Positions 46,271-58,765 of a stretch of DNA of 64,000 nt are shown one piece after another; within the stretch, counting starts at the first letter, position 1, and each line of letters begins with the position of its first letter. The stretch lies in NCBI GenBank assembly GCA_032622095.1, contig CP136066.1, positions 191,198,816-191,262,815 on the forward strand. The letters run 5' to 3'. Origin of the DNA: Siphonodentalium dalli. Lineage: Eukaryota; Mollusca; Scaphopoda; Gadilida; Siphonodentaliidae. The notes below the pieces were generated by a model. That model saw only the letters and a list, made by a program, of their open reading frames with translations, did not search any database and had not been told where the DNA came from. The translations under genes were made by a program, and so were the position numbers.

Positions 46271-48373
46271 CATATGAGCGGAACTGTATATATTTCGGTG
46301 TTCCTTCTGTTGATGGCGGTTTGAACAAATATAAAAAATTCTGAAACGAACACCGCCCGTGCCTTTATTAAAAATTTGGAATTTAAAGACAAAAGTAAAT
46401 TTGAAAATCTTATAGAATAAGTCATATTAAAATAATAGGATCATCGTCATTTGCAAGTTTCTGACCCGTGTCATAATAAGTGCGGACTAACTTTCCGGCC
46501 TTCCATACACTGGCACTCATTATCTCAGTTCAGCCTGTTCTCCTGAAAACCAGCAGATTATCTACTTATAATAGAGCTTGTTTTAGGCAGATAATCTGTT
46601 TAGAATGCCCTCATTTTGAGTCGATAATGGGATGAAAATCATAACATTGTTGCATTATTAGCTCATAGTGAGGCGATTCCAAGCAGATTGTGTGCGGACT
46701 ATGAGACAAATAGACCAACTCACGACTTCGTATGTGTACGCTCTTTAACATGCGCTTTCACTGTGGTCCGCGCCGTTATCTGCTTATTTCAGAAACAAAT
46801 AATCCCTTTATGTACCTATTTCACAATAAAGTTCGATGTGCGTATTTCCGGGACGATATGTTGCTCAGTGATAGCAGGAGCAATGAAAAGGAAACGAGCT
46901 TTATCAGTCATTAGTGTGTTATCAGATGTATATACCGGCGCCACATACGTTCAATTTGAAATTAACTTTATTAGCAATTTTATTGGTATATTCAAATATT
47001 CAGAAATATTTAGTTTTGGAAAAAGCTGGTCATCTAATTATTGTGGTGCATGTCCAGTGGTAATTATGAAACCATTCGCAATTCCCTGTCTAGTGTATTT
47101 AAAGACATACTGTGCGTTTATGTCAGTGACTCAAATAGACAGGTAGGTACCAGGGAAATTTAGACTGGTGCGAGTCAAGAACAAACTAAAAGAATTTAGG
47201 GTCAAACTTTTAAGGTCGTTTTTTTATTATTACACTTCAAGATAAAAATGGGCCACCTTGAAAATATGCTTGAATCCAAGATGGTCGACAAAATCCAAGA
47301 TAGCCGCCATAGACCAATTTTCTTATCTTGTGTCACATTGATGTGCTGATATATCTCAGGTGATGAATTAATTAATAAATTTACCATAATCATTATGAAT
47401 ATTATTTTAAAACGGCCGCCATCTGTTAAATTTTCCTATAATGTGTAATGTTGCTGGGACTGAAAGTTAGTCTTATCAGCACGAACCGTTGGTGTGTGTA
47501 TGTCTCAATTGTTATTGGTGATGGACTAACACAAAAAGCTAATATACATGGACTACATTAGTGATGAATGAAAATCCATATGAGCAATTGTCCTATTCCT
47601 GTTGCTGAGACTGACAGTTAGTCTTGTCAGCATGACACATTGATGTATAAATGTCATAATTGTTCTAAGATTATGAATTTGTAAAGCAATTAATAAACTG
47701 GCACTATTAATTATGAATGTTATTTCGAATTGGCCACCTAAATCCAAGATGGCCGCCATAAGGCTACGTCCTTGCTGCATCTATGATTGGCAATTCATGT
47801 GATCGTGCAAATGACTTAAATCCATCAATAGTGACCAGTAATTGACAATCGCTTTAGAAACCATCTCGTGAACACCGATACATGTTTTTTTCGGTCATAA
47901 AATACAACACTGCGTACTGACTGGTCGTAATATTTCAAACTATTTGACAAGTGAAATATTGTTATAAGTAATTCTTTCACTTCGGTCCTATGCCATGTCA
48001 GTGTAATGAGTTTATATATGTTGAATCAGAGAACATTTACCTCTCCTTTCTCTTATAATTGTTAAAGGTAACGTGTATGTTGTGTTTATTGGTGAGCTGA
48101 TCAATGCAGCAATAGATAAACGAGATTTCCCCAGTTGGTTCACTATCTGGTCGTGATAATCAAGGATTCATGAAACCACATCTTACTCGTTTACATTTTT
48201 AAGTATAGCTTCTACAATAAGCATGCTATATTTAACCAGTATGTGATGATTATTTGATTTACATAGCCAAGCGCTGCCGGTTACATTTTATCGGACCAGT
48301 CTGAACTGTCAGTATTGAGAGTTTCATCTGCTTTCTTCTTTGTGGTGGGGAGAATCATCACCAGTGTCTGGAG
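46271..48373. other. Unassigned intronic sequence with a small tandem repeat
   Basis: No gene is supported; the 152-codon frame at 46,688-47,146 has no recognisable motif. GTTGCTG(G/A)GACTGA(A/C)AGTTAG + TCTT(A/G)TCAGCA occurs at 47,451 and 47,600, and CCAAGAT(G/A)GCCGCCATA occurs at 47,296 and 47,744. These look like flanks of a decayed repeat. Confidence 0.45.
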
Positions 48374-49640
48374 TCACACTATCATATTTAGATTTGTTTT
48401 GAGAGTTTGTAATCTAGGCGATAACTGTGGACCAATGAACCACACTGACACGATTTTGTAATCTACCTCTTTCCAGCCCCTACCATCTATTTCAGCACAC
48501 TTGATGTTTTGTTCCAAACATTGCCGCAAGACGAAGCACCGCATATCACTCCTCTGTGTATGTTTGGTTAGGCTACTAACATCGGACATAGACTCACGCT
48601 CGATGTGGGCTTCTGCTGCTCGTACATTCGAACGCTTGGTATAGTTATGGAGTCGTTCTATGTCGTTATAGACCATCGTCTCACGTATACGTATGAAAGT
48701 TTGGACACCACGGATATCTGAGCAGGATATCTTCGATGCACCAATGGGCTTTAACAATTTTCTTATGACTGATCATCTTCGGTGGATTAATTTTCCCGAT
48801 CATACATAGGAATGAAGTTGTGTCGCACCCAGTTACGCTATGGCTATGGTAGGCATGCAGGATCGCGCACATACCGTCTGCAGACTGTCTCTATGTTGCC
48901 TGTGATCAATCTTCATCCACCATGTGTGAGACGGCCTAATTTAAGAGAAGGAAGAGACGTCCCGTATCTGCTGCTCTGATCACATCACTTCCATCGATTG
49001 AGATGCACACATAATCAATCGTGCATCTGCCACTTGATGGTTAAATGCAGATATCTTCTCAATCGTGCTTCGGGACGGGATATGCGTTTCTGGCTCGTTG
49101 GTAACAGTGGTATCACAACATCTTTCTGTACTGTGATGCCCATGAAGAAATCGCAGAGGAATTAAATTAATCCTGTTTTATTGTCATTGTTATGGAGGAA
49201 ACTTGGCCATTCCCTGCTGCTTGACACGCGCTGATATTGACTATCGATATGCGCATTAAGCCCACCATCGCCCCTCCGTATATGTGAGTTGCTTTGTGGT
49301 AGTCTATGCATACATATAGGAGTCCAGGATGATGTATAACGATTTGGCATACGAAGAACTCGTCCCACGTGCGTATTGGTTGCAAAGCATTTAATATAGC
49401 CATTCCATCAACGAGCCAATTGGCATGGTCGGGTGGTTGTAATTCCCAAGCATTTGCTTCATCTGTCATGCTATTTCTAATGGAATTTTGCCTAAGAAGT
49501 GGACAGAAGTTTGTTCCTCTGACGGCACAGCCTTACCGATCAGTGTACAGAATGCCTGTCTCTTCCTTCAGGGTGTCAATGACGGATCTTTCTTCCTCTT
49601 TTCCAATCAGGTCGTGATTTTAGTTTTTTGGCATAATTAC
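48374..49640 (-). pseudogene. Relic of a multicopy 'TGCDTTS'-motif gene
   Basis: Minus-strand frames in order from about 49,470: HANWLVDGMAILNALQP, SSREWPSFLHNNDNKTGLI, a block with RAADTGRLFLLL, then ILHAYHSHSVTGCDTTSFLC + MIGKINPP. From memory, multicopy uncharacterised proteins of marine invertebrates share the order WLIDGMA.., W..FL.N..NK, EEADTR/DTD, and ..HA.TGCDTTS.F.GKGK. The downstream frame 48,374-48,757 may be the C-terminal part. Stops and frame changes are frequent, so this copy is dead. Whether the family is transposon-borne is not known to me. It lies antisense between the PAN and EGF exons. Confidence 0.42.
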
Positions 49641-52162
49641 TTTGTCTTTCGGTGGGTTTCAGTCTTTCGCTGATGAAATCACCCAACAAAGATTGTCCGA
49701 TCGATCAGCTGGTAAAACGTCTGGCATCCCATTTAAAGTGACGGGAGGCCTTCCCGATGGTCTGGAGTTCATTTGTTATATGCGCAAACAATCCACAAAC
49801 AAAACAACCCACAATGACAAAATAGACATATTCTGTTTTTACTGTATATTCATTATTAGTATGCAAATCACCCCAATTTGGAGATCCGGGGAATTCTAGA
49901 GTAATGTTTTATAAAGCCCTGGTTTATGTTACAGCTACGTATCTTTTATTTACAACAATCATTATAGCATGCCAATATATCCTAATTTGAGCAATGAAAT
50001 AATCAGCCTACTGTCTGCTAACAAAGCTAGTATGCCTATTATGTATATTCTTTCCATTAAATGTTTGATTGCGCCTATAAAACTCATATCCACCCGAAGG
50101 CCTCTTGTTGATTTAATAATAAAATATGTATGTGTATACATCAGGATTTTTAAATAAACTGAATGTATTGAGGGGTTGGCAAGTACTAATAACCAATATA
50201 GCGTTCATGAACAAATTTCAGTGGATCACATGTCAAACTTATACAAAATGCTCCTTGATACCGCTGAACAAACTGTTGAGTCCCGTATAACGCTCTCAAC
50301 GTCTTGTGGTTGGATGATAACGTCATTTGGCGATTTACAAACCCGTTAGAAGTTCGTTAAACAAATTATGACACCGAAATTTAAGGAAGCATTGGCTACA
50401 ACGCACAAAGGGATAACGTTGTCCCACTTGCCAAAATTCTCACGTAATTTCCTATCCTTATTTCAGCCATTAAACACGCTTGCTGGTCATCACTACTATA
50501 ATACTAGTAACGTCTATGTGATGCAGTTATGGAGGTTCAATACTAAAACACGTACTGGTACTACTATCAGAGGTTTTCATTGCAACCAATTCAATTTCAG
50601 AACCATTTTGGTGCATTGCTTTCTTTTCGGTTTGAAGAACAAAATGTGGACACTTTTTCTAACCCTGGCACACATCGGTGTGTCCTTAGTTGACATATAT
50701 ATCGGGCGAATCAAACGTTATTTGGTGGGAGCATTGTGCAAAACTTTGCCAAGTTTATTTAGGATGGACACATCTCCGATAGCTTCATCAGTGCCGCCAG
50801 GGAGCTGTGCTTCAATACGAAACTTTAGGTTAACCTCTTCATAATTCATGCTAACTGCTTGTCGTCTCTGCTTGCCTAAGCACAGTGCTATATATATGTC
50901 AATATCCTCATCATCATACATAACTTCCTCATCGGGAGTAGATGTAATTTCATTACCACCACATTCTAAATGTCCCTGTCCCTCATCGCTGTGGGGTTCT
51001 GATGGTACTTGCAGTTTTACAAATTATTCCCTCGATCATTTGTAGATGTGTTTCAAGTTTGATGGTAGATATGATTTGAGTAGGTTTTCTCCAAAGGCTT
51101 TTCCTTCATCTCCGATAACAGAGAATAGCTTGTCTGGCAGGAGATAATCTTCACTCCCAGCCACGGCCTTTAAAATGACATTTTTCTTTAATCCAGTAAT
51201 TGTATCAATATTAATGGTTTCCCTGCTTTTCATTTAACATTTTCATCGTGTCATCTGTACTGGGAGATGACATCTTGCTTGGATTATCTCAGCTTGTCAA
51301 GCATGAGAGAGCTCTCGAGCTCACAATAGTTTACCTTGAGTTTAAGGTGAATATGGGTGTCATTAATATGTACATCCAGTTACTCCCCTGCAATAACGAT
51401 CAGAATATATCCCCTTTCAAGTAGATTCTTTCTAACCTCTTCAGTGGCATGTACGGAATAATCACCAAATATATAAATGGCGAAGTCTTTGTATAAACAT
51501 GTTCTATCGATTCTTCATATTATTAATTGCACTCAACGTGGTCGGAAGTCTATATGAACCCTTTCGTGTGTGGGGGGGGGGGGGTAATATTGTTATATTA
51601 CTCTTAATCTTAAAGACAAACTCCGGTTTTGGCAGAGTATTTTTCTCAGCAGAAAAACCTGTGTGTAAATTTTTTATCGTTCGGGTGATAATATGTAATA
51701 ATCTTTCACGAATGCAGGCTCTCCTTTTAAAGTTTGATTATTCCGTACATGCCACTGAAGAAGTTAGAAAGAAGATTCATGACAATTATTTATTAGTTCA
51801 TGAGTAAATATAAGAAGCAAACAACACTAAACAATGGTGTCCAATTACCGCTCCAACGCAATGAATCATCAAATCAAACGGAACGGCTTTATGGTTGGTC
51901 GGTCAGCCAGTCCTTCATGTTGACTTGTAACAGTGGTAACTCATTTCGGAGGACAAGTTTGTGATTTTCGCTGATCATGTCAGATACGTCACCGTGTCAG
52001 ACACCACTTACCTACAGTGGTTACCTATAAAACAATTACTGTGTGTACATGTAACATGCATTTCTGTGGTTACTTGTGTGACGACTTGTGTTTTATCCGT
52101 GATGAATGACGTTGAAACAATGGGTCCGTGAAAATTAGCACTATAATTATGTATAATTTCAG
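49641..52162. other. Unassigned; intron sequence
   Basis: No gene can be supported. Frames on both strands (for example 50,368-50,844 plus, 50,718-50,921 minus) show no recognisable motif; some could be further decay of the preceding relic. There is a G run (about 10) at 51,573-51,583. Confidence 0.4.
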
Positions 52163-52265
52163 ATCAATGGGAATGCATGTCAATCAGCTCCGTGCGAAAT
52201 GAATGCGACCTGTTTGCCAGGACAAATCAGTATCTCACAATATCGATGTTTGACGTCCACACCAG
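52163..52265 (+). CDS. EGF-like exon of the PAN gene
   Basis: The exon follows TATAATTTCAG and ends at CACACCAG|GTAATT. It is read in phase 0, as left by the PAN exon. It encodes INGNACQSAPCEMNATCLPG + ...YRCLTSTP, an EGF-like half pattern (C....C.....C....Y.C) and an N-glycosylation site (NAT), then the start of a Ser/Thr/Pro linker. It ends with one base of a codon, the symmetrical phase used by extracellular module exons. The final EGF Cys pair is not seen, so the fold is incomplete or divergent. Phase and distance make it a likely second exon of the gene starting at 42,299. Confidence 0.6.
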
Positions 52266-52918
52266 GTAATTTTTAATTATTGTCTTTGAGTTGGCCAGAA
52301 AAAACATAACACAAATTAATTGTAACCAGATTGTATTTCTAATTAAAAACAAATAAGCAGGATTCTCTTTTGCATGAACAAATATATCCGGAAGAGACAG
52401 CAAAACACGGCCCACGTATCACTCACGTCATAAATCGCATGTCATTTTATTATTTGATTGAGATTGTATTGCTAACCTCCATCAAATTAGAAGACCACAC
52501 ATTCATCAGAATGTATGTATTACTTGCTTAACGATTATGTTCGATTTCATTACAAAATTTGGCACTACAATGGACAGTAACAATCATAGATAATCGGATT
52601 GTTCCAGACGTTAAAGACAGTTATAACACACACCGGAATACCTGGGAAAGGACTTGAAGATTATCAAAGTCAAATATGTTTAGATAAAAACACGATGCAT
52701 CGCTCCGTGTACAGTTCTAACGAACAAAGTCAAAGCATTGTAATACCAGTTTGTGACTGATTCGGTGATTTACTGATTGGGTGGAATTAGATCCGTGATC
52801 GCCGTCACAATGTTGTTGTTACTAATCGATTATTAGTTGATGTGTATATCACGACACAATCAGTGCGTCGCAGACATTCAAAACTATAAGATTAACAATA
52901 ATGTATTCATTCTTTCAG

Positions 52919-52930
52919 CCACCACACCAG
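52919..52930 (+). CDS. Possible 12-bp microexon (linker ATTP)
   Basis: ATTCTTTCAG|CCACCACACCAG|GTGGTA. In the phase left by the EGF-like exon it adds Ala-Thr-Thr-Pro and exits in the same phase. The Thr/Pro content matches the flanking linkers. Reading through the donor instead gives a stop after 15 more codons, an alternative terminal exon. Short and unproven. Confidence 0.3.
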
Positions 52931-53289
52931 GTGGTACAAAGAGAAGGCGTAATGAATACATGTATACATAAAACAAATTCCGACCATTATACCGTGAGCG
53001 GAGGATGTTAAGCAACACAGTATTCATGTTTTATCAATGCAACTTATTCTTTATATAGCTAACTTAACTTCACAGCATCGGCACACGGTATATAGTTTGA
53101 CAAACATTTAAAAAAACACAAGTATGGTGGATGTTGAAAACATAAATTTTATACTTAATATCAATATGAAGTGATTTATTGGGCGTAAACGATGAAGATG
53201 CACGACGCTAATGTGTATCTTCGTTAACTGCCCTGGAGAACAGACGGTTGACGTTATAATTTTGATAAACTTTCAGGTTTTCCTCATAG

Positions 53290-56200
53290 TAGACGGTCGG
53301 GATGTGCTCAATAGTCATTTCAATTTATGAAGGCTGTAATCGTTTCTACTATAAATATGGAATAAGTTATCTCCTTCTGATTTAAAATATGGGCAGGCTA
53401 TCGAATAGTGGAGTTCATCAGCAATAGTGACAATATGGCATAATGAGCAAATACGGTCATTTCTGGGGATATTATTTCATATTCCAGCCTCCATCGGTAA
53501 TGCATGATTTCGAGTTCTAAATCGCACAAGATCAGTTACGGATTTGTAATTTTGGCCTCTCAAGTTACTTTCAAATTTTTGTTTGGTTTTAATAATGGCA
53601 TATAATGAGTTTTCTAGACAATTGTAGTTCACTATGCCAGGTCTGTATAAACTGGTCATTCAACAACCTTATAATTTCGGTTTGGAGCATATTTAAATCA
53701 CATGTTTTCTGATTGTTCCATGAGTAGCTTATGCCACAATAATCAAATATTCTCCGGATACCGAGGATCCATGGTCTTTTTATTTCATTGTATGTCAAGT
53801 AGTCGTAAGATAGACAGTATATAGTATTAGAGAACTTGGACTTTCTGCCTATGATCACGGAGCTCCAAAATTTAAGGATTTTCGTTTTAATAATGATATC
53901 AATTGGCTTGCGGTCGGTCTCACCGTAGACCATATAATTTGGAGTTGATGATTTCATGCATAGAAGTAGCTTAAAAATTTAAAGTGAACCCGTTCAATGC
54001 TAATATTATTGTATATGCCCCATATCTCACAACCATATGTAAGAATGAGAACTATTTTTCTATCAAACAATTCGAACATGGTTTTAATCGATATGTCATT
54101 TTTGCTGCCAACTGTAATGAGTTGATACATGGCTGATAATGCTTTTTCGCATATATATTTTCTTTGGCATAGTTAAAAGAACCAGTTGCACTAAAATATA
54201 CTCCCAGATAACAGAAATGTTCTACGAACTCTACTCTCGAATTTTGTAATAAATAACTGGATAATTTTCCGGGTTTCTCCTTGAAAAATACATAAGTTTA
54301 GATTTCCTTATATTCACCTTTAATTTCCATATATCACAATAATCGGAGAATAAATGTAATTGCAGTTGTGTGTCTTCTGATGAGTGGGCAAACAAGGCTA
54401 TCATCAGCATGTAATAACGTTAATAATTTCAAATAAACACCAAGTCTTTCCTCTATCTCGCGTGTGATAAGTTCTAAACCGTTCACATTGGCTTCCATCA
54501 TGAAACTTTCCAGATCATTGACATATAAAGCGAAAATAAAAGGTAATAAGTTCTCACCCTGCCTTAAGTCAATGTTTGAATAAAATTGTTCCGATTCTTT
54601 ACCATTCATAACCACTTTGGATTGTATACCCTTATACATGTTAGTCAAAACTCTCAGGATTTTTCCGTCAATATTATAGTGTGCTGTTTTGTACCAAAGA
54701 CATTGCCTCCATATAGTATCAAAAGCCTTTTCAAAATCTATAAATGAGCTTATGAGGGTCTTAGAATTTATATTACTCAATTGTATCAGAGAACACAGAA
54801 CATACAAGTTATCCGCTGTCGAGTAACCTTCACGGAATCCACTCTGATTGTGTGCTATCAAGTCATTAGTGTCAGAAAATGTTTTAAGTCGGTTATTCAG
54901 TATGGCTGTAAACAATTTACTAAAGCGGCTAACAATGGTAATACCCCTATAACTGTTTGGGCAGATTTCGCTCCTTTTTTCTTATAAATGGGTAAAATAT
55001 GGCCAGTCAACCACGAATCAGGTATAACCCCAGAGTCGAGGATTAAATTGAAAATACGAGTATAAAAAGGCATCATGACGCCTCTACTGTGTTTTAGATA
55101 TTCATTTATAATACTATCAGCGACAGATTTGTTGTTTTTTAACCGGTTTATGCATACGTCTATTTCATTTTCCGTAGTTTGGGCCGTTCAAAAGCGTATC
55201 ATCATGTTCGTTTGGATTTTGTGCTAATATGCATTCGCTCGTGTGTTCATCTCACTGGTTTAAATTATAAAAATGATGTGTTATACTATCAAAATCTATG
55301 TTCGCGTTGTCGCGGGACTAACTACCTCCATTTACCGTCTTCCAAAACGTTTTCGGGTCAGATTTCATAAGAGCATCCATTTTTAATTTGTTGTTTTTGC
55401 GAAATTTGTTCACAGCAAAATTCTTACATGTTTTGTACATTGTTTCGCATTCTTTCAAGTATGATTTATTCACCACTGTCGGGTTATTTTTACAACTGCG
55501 TCTGGCTTTTCTGTATTCTCTGCGACTCCCCTTGCATCGAACCATGGGTTATTTCTCCTACCCCACCTAATTTGTTTCCTTTTCCATTATGTGTATCGTT
55601 ACCGTTAGCATCATTCGCCGCATCAATGAGGACATTACTACTATCATTAACTAACTCGTCAATGCTGTCTTGATTGAAATCGGTTGGCGAAGTGTTATCT
55701 AATTTATTGATTATGTGTTCAATAGATTGTCGATCCAAACATTTGATATAATCATCTTTTCTCTCCGGGTCCCATCTGTTTTGAATATTTTTAGATGTGT
55801 GTGTATCAGGAAGACTTAAATTGTCATTTTATTTCATCGTAATTGGATTCAAAATTCAGGTGCATCGTTATCGGACAGTGAATATCAGACATTAGGGAAG
55901 AGTATTCATGTACACGAATATATTTGACAAAACTAATTGTGCGTAGACTACAAATAAAGTAATCTATGACGGTCAACTTCTTCGTTGTGTATTTACCTAC
56001 ACCCTTATCCTGACCAACCCTGCCATTTAAAATAATTGCTTCATTGCCATGACAAAATAGTAATAGCAACCCCCCCTATGAATTTCTACCAGCATCCTGA
56101 TTAGGACGTTCGTTTTACATGTTATTTTCGCTAAGAATGCATGTATGCTATATCCAGGGTGGGGTTCAGTTCAGTTCAGTCTGGTTTTAGAAAGTCTTAT

Positions 56201-56520
56201 TCAACTCCGACTCGAGCATTAAAATCATCAGTTAACATTAAATAACTATTTTCAAGTGCCATATTCAAGTATTCGTACTCAACTTGTTGATATGGATCAT
56301 TGTTTGAATACGGGCTGTACTGAGGTGGGATATATATGGCACCTATCATAAAATCTTGATCTAAGCCTAAAGTATATCGGTTGACACTCACCCACAATGT
56401 ATATTTACATTGGGTTTGAATTTTTGTTACATAATCACTGAGTACTTTTCTATAACTCAAAACAATACCACCATATCGAGGCGTTGAATATCTGTGTCTG
56501 TTTTGCATGACAAATTCGTA
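53290..56520 (-). pseudogene. Near full-length LINE, decayed (endonuclease + reverse transcriptase)
   Basis: From 56,508 downward on the minus strand: an apurinic-endonuclease part with GAIYIPPQYSPY and DDFNARVG (56,197-56,508); its second half with IILNGRVGQDKGVG and VIDYFICS (55,824-56,069); a basic linker (55,318-55,545); reverse transcriptase 54,334-54,915 with HNQSGFREGYSTADNLY and FIDFEKAFDTIWR, but the catalytic box reads LLHADDSLV instead of YADD; a C-terminal part (53,477-53,957) with DLVRFRTRNHALPMEAG. It is the same family as the 43.3-45.1 kb copy, which lacks the endonuclease. Many frameshifts make it inactive. It is antisense between exons of the PAN gene. Confidence 0.8.
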
Positions 56521-57744
56521 ACCCTCTAGCAGACTCCGTAACTCCGGTCACTTATTGACATGGTTCTCAACTCATAGCCATACATGTTTCGATGATGCAT
56601 CAATCGTTGTAACATTTGTACCGGTACTTGTACGTTGTAGTCAACAAACTTGTGACTGACCCGTGAGTGACTGTTGTTGGTATTGTCTCGTAGTCACTCG
56701 TGGTTGACGTCAAAACTCTTGTGAATTATTCTGGTGCGTTTATCGTCTTGTTGCGTAATTATCTGTATTTTGTCTTGAAACGGTCATACCACTGTCAAGT
56801 TCAACAGCCAACACTCCAGTCTCAATACTGCCATATTTCTATGAAAATATCAATGCTTATAGTCGTCGATCGATGTTCGAAGATGAATGTAGACAGCATC
56901 AACATTATTCAAGCACCGTATAAGTAGCCTAACGTTTTACCAAAAACATTTGTCAGAATTCTGTGAAGATACATGTTGAGATTTTCCATCCGATAATACT
57001 AGAGTCGAATAAAAATACTGGATGACATGCAAAAGCCGGAATAACGCAGCCGGGATGGATTTTGCCATGAATACCGGCGTAACGTGTCACAAGTAATCGA
57101 ATAGGTAAAGTTCCGCGGAGTATTCATATCAATTATATCGATTGTTTCACTTACGTGATCATAGATACAAGAACACTCGCCGTCTGGCTGCATTTGATTG
57201 GCCAACGTTTCCCAACGTGGAATCGCTACCATATTTGAATACCACTTGATGTAAAATTACAATTTGATGTAAAGATATATTACGTAGCGTCCTTCAATAA
57301 ATGTACATCAATGTATCAAGTATATCAATGTGGGTTTCCGTCGCCCTGCCTAGCACACGCGTGTATTAGCAGTATGACATGCATGTGGCCAAGATATACT
57401 TATAATCATTTTGAGAGTGGCCATGATTAATCAAACTTGAGAACTGAAACACGAGAATGTGTGTCGATAGTTTCACCCAACCTAGTGACTTTGGACACAT
57501 TTATCAGATATTATATCTTCATGTATTTTGATTATCGGAATATTGTGGAGATGCCCGATGTTCACTATATTGACGAGTTGAATGTAGCTGACAATCTAGC
57601 TTCTGTCCTCAAGAAGCCAATATATCGTAACCGCAATGAGAGAGAATGGCATACGCAACTGAGAGTTGTGTCACTATGTTCGTAACTTAATTTCGGAGTG
57701 TTATTAATGAATTTTGTTCACCAATTTTGTTTTACAATGTTTGA
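56521..57744. other. Unassigned
   Basis: No recognisable gene. The plus frame 57,437-57,685 (PDVHYIDELNVADNLASVLK + KPIYRNRNE) looks protein-like but I recognise no family and see no splice context. It could be a transposon relic or an exon. Confidence 0.35.
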
Positions 57745-57810
57745 AACGCGATATGTGCACGAAACAAATGGAGAGTAATAGAGGCAATAATAACCGAATC
57801 GAACGTTTTA

Positions 57811-58111
57811 CAATTGTTCGCTACAACACCAACAGAGACGACATTAACAACAGCAATAACAGAAACGACATCAACAGCAGCAACAACAGAAACGACATCA
57901 ACAACAGAAACGAAAGCAACAACAGAAAATACAACAACACCAGCAGTATCAACAACTGCAGCACCATCCACAACAACAGCTGCGACAACAACACCAGTTG
58001 CAGCAACGACAACAGATGCAGCATCTGTAGCACCTTCAGCAGGAGCCCCAACGACGGTAACACAAACAGCAGCATTAACAACAGTGACGACTATGGTGAC
58101 AACAACCGGTA
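57811..58111 (+). CDS. Thr-rich mucin-like exon of the PAN gene
   Basis: The frame reads LFATTPTETTLTTAITETTS and onward for about 100 residues, mostly Thr with Ala/Ser/Pro, and ends VTTTG at an ACAACCG|GTAAGC donor, leaving one base, the same phase as the EGF-like exon. Such tracts are O-glycosylated stalks. The acceptor is uncertain: CAACAG before 57,837, or AATAG before 57,782, would both keep phase. Runs of ACA/CAG codons make frames on the other strand (Val- or Leu-rich) appear open; these are shadows. No downstream exon is identified before the window ends. Confidence 0.6.
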
Positions 58112-58134
58112 AGCAACAGTTGAAGAATTTATCT

Positions 58135-58310
58135 TTAACTCGTTTTGTTTGAACGAACATAAATTATGTAATGTATACCATCGACTAATGAGATTATGGC
58201 AAAACTCAGGTCTGACGAAAACCGGCCTAGATGATAAAGCCATGGCGGGGCAATACGATAAAGAAACATTGTATTTCACAAATTACTGTTATCACGCTAT
58301 TAATGATTAA
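58135..58310 (+). repeat. Segmental repeat, copy 1 (copy 2 at 59,645-59,825)
   Basis: Both copies share CGTTTT(G/A), GAACGAACATAA, CGACTAATGAGATTAT, CAAAACTCAGGTCTG and ACAAATTACTGTTAT(C/T)ACG + CTATTAA. The first begins within 25 bp of the Thr-rich exon donor, so intron sequence was duplicated about 1.5 kb apart. Confidence 0.7.
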
Positions 58311-58765
58311 GCTTATACGTGTAAGCTTCGTAGTACCATATTCTACACTCATCAGTTCTTCCCATGTCACGTGCCTGTGAGAGTATTGCACTGTAGACCA
58401 TATATTAGACACACGGCAGCACCACCTGGCTACAGTATACTGGGGCCGGAATACGATAGCATAACTTCATTATTATGTCGACCACATGCATCTTGCATTC
58501 GGTCCCAAAAACGATAATTATATCGAAATCCGACTCATATGAATGTTTCTCATCGGATTAAACTTGTGGGTCGGATGAAGATAAAATATAATACCAGTTA
58601 ATAACATACATATAACTCAATTATCTATATGTCGTCGTGATTTTTTTCGGGCAGCATCCGACCTAATTAATTACAGTAATTACTGGTAACTTGGACATAC
58701 GAGTAGTGAAGCGATGGAAATAATTTCCATAAATGCCAAACATGTAGTACATGTACATTATTTAA

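Noticed and set aside
46688-47146. 152-codon plus-strand ORF
   Set aside because: No recognisable motif, begins in sequence without promoter or splice support, and lies between likely exons of another gene.
57732-58160. Val- and Leu-rich minus-strand ORFs opposite the Thr-rich exon
   Set aside because: Shadows of the ACA/CAA/CAG-rich coding strand. The plus frame has a phase-consistent donor, and the minus frames have no splice or domain support.
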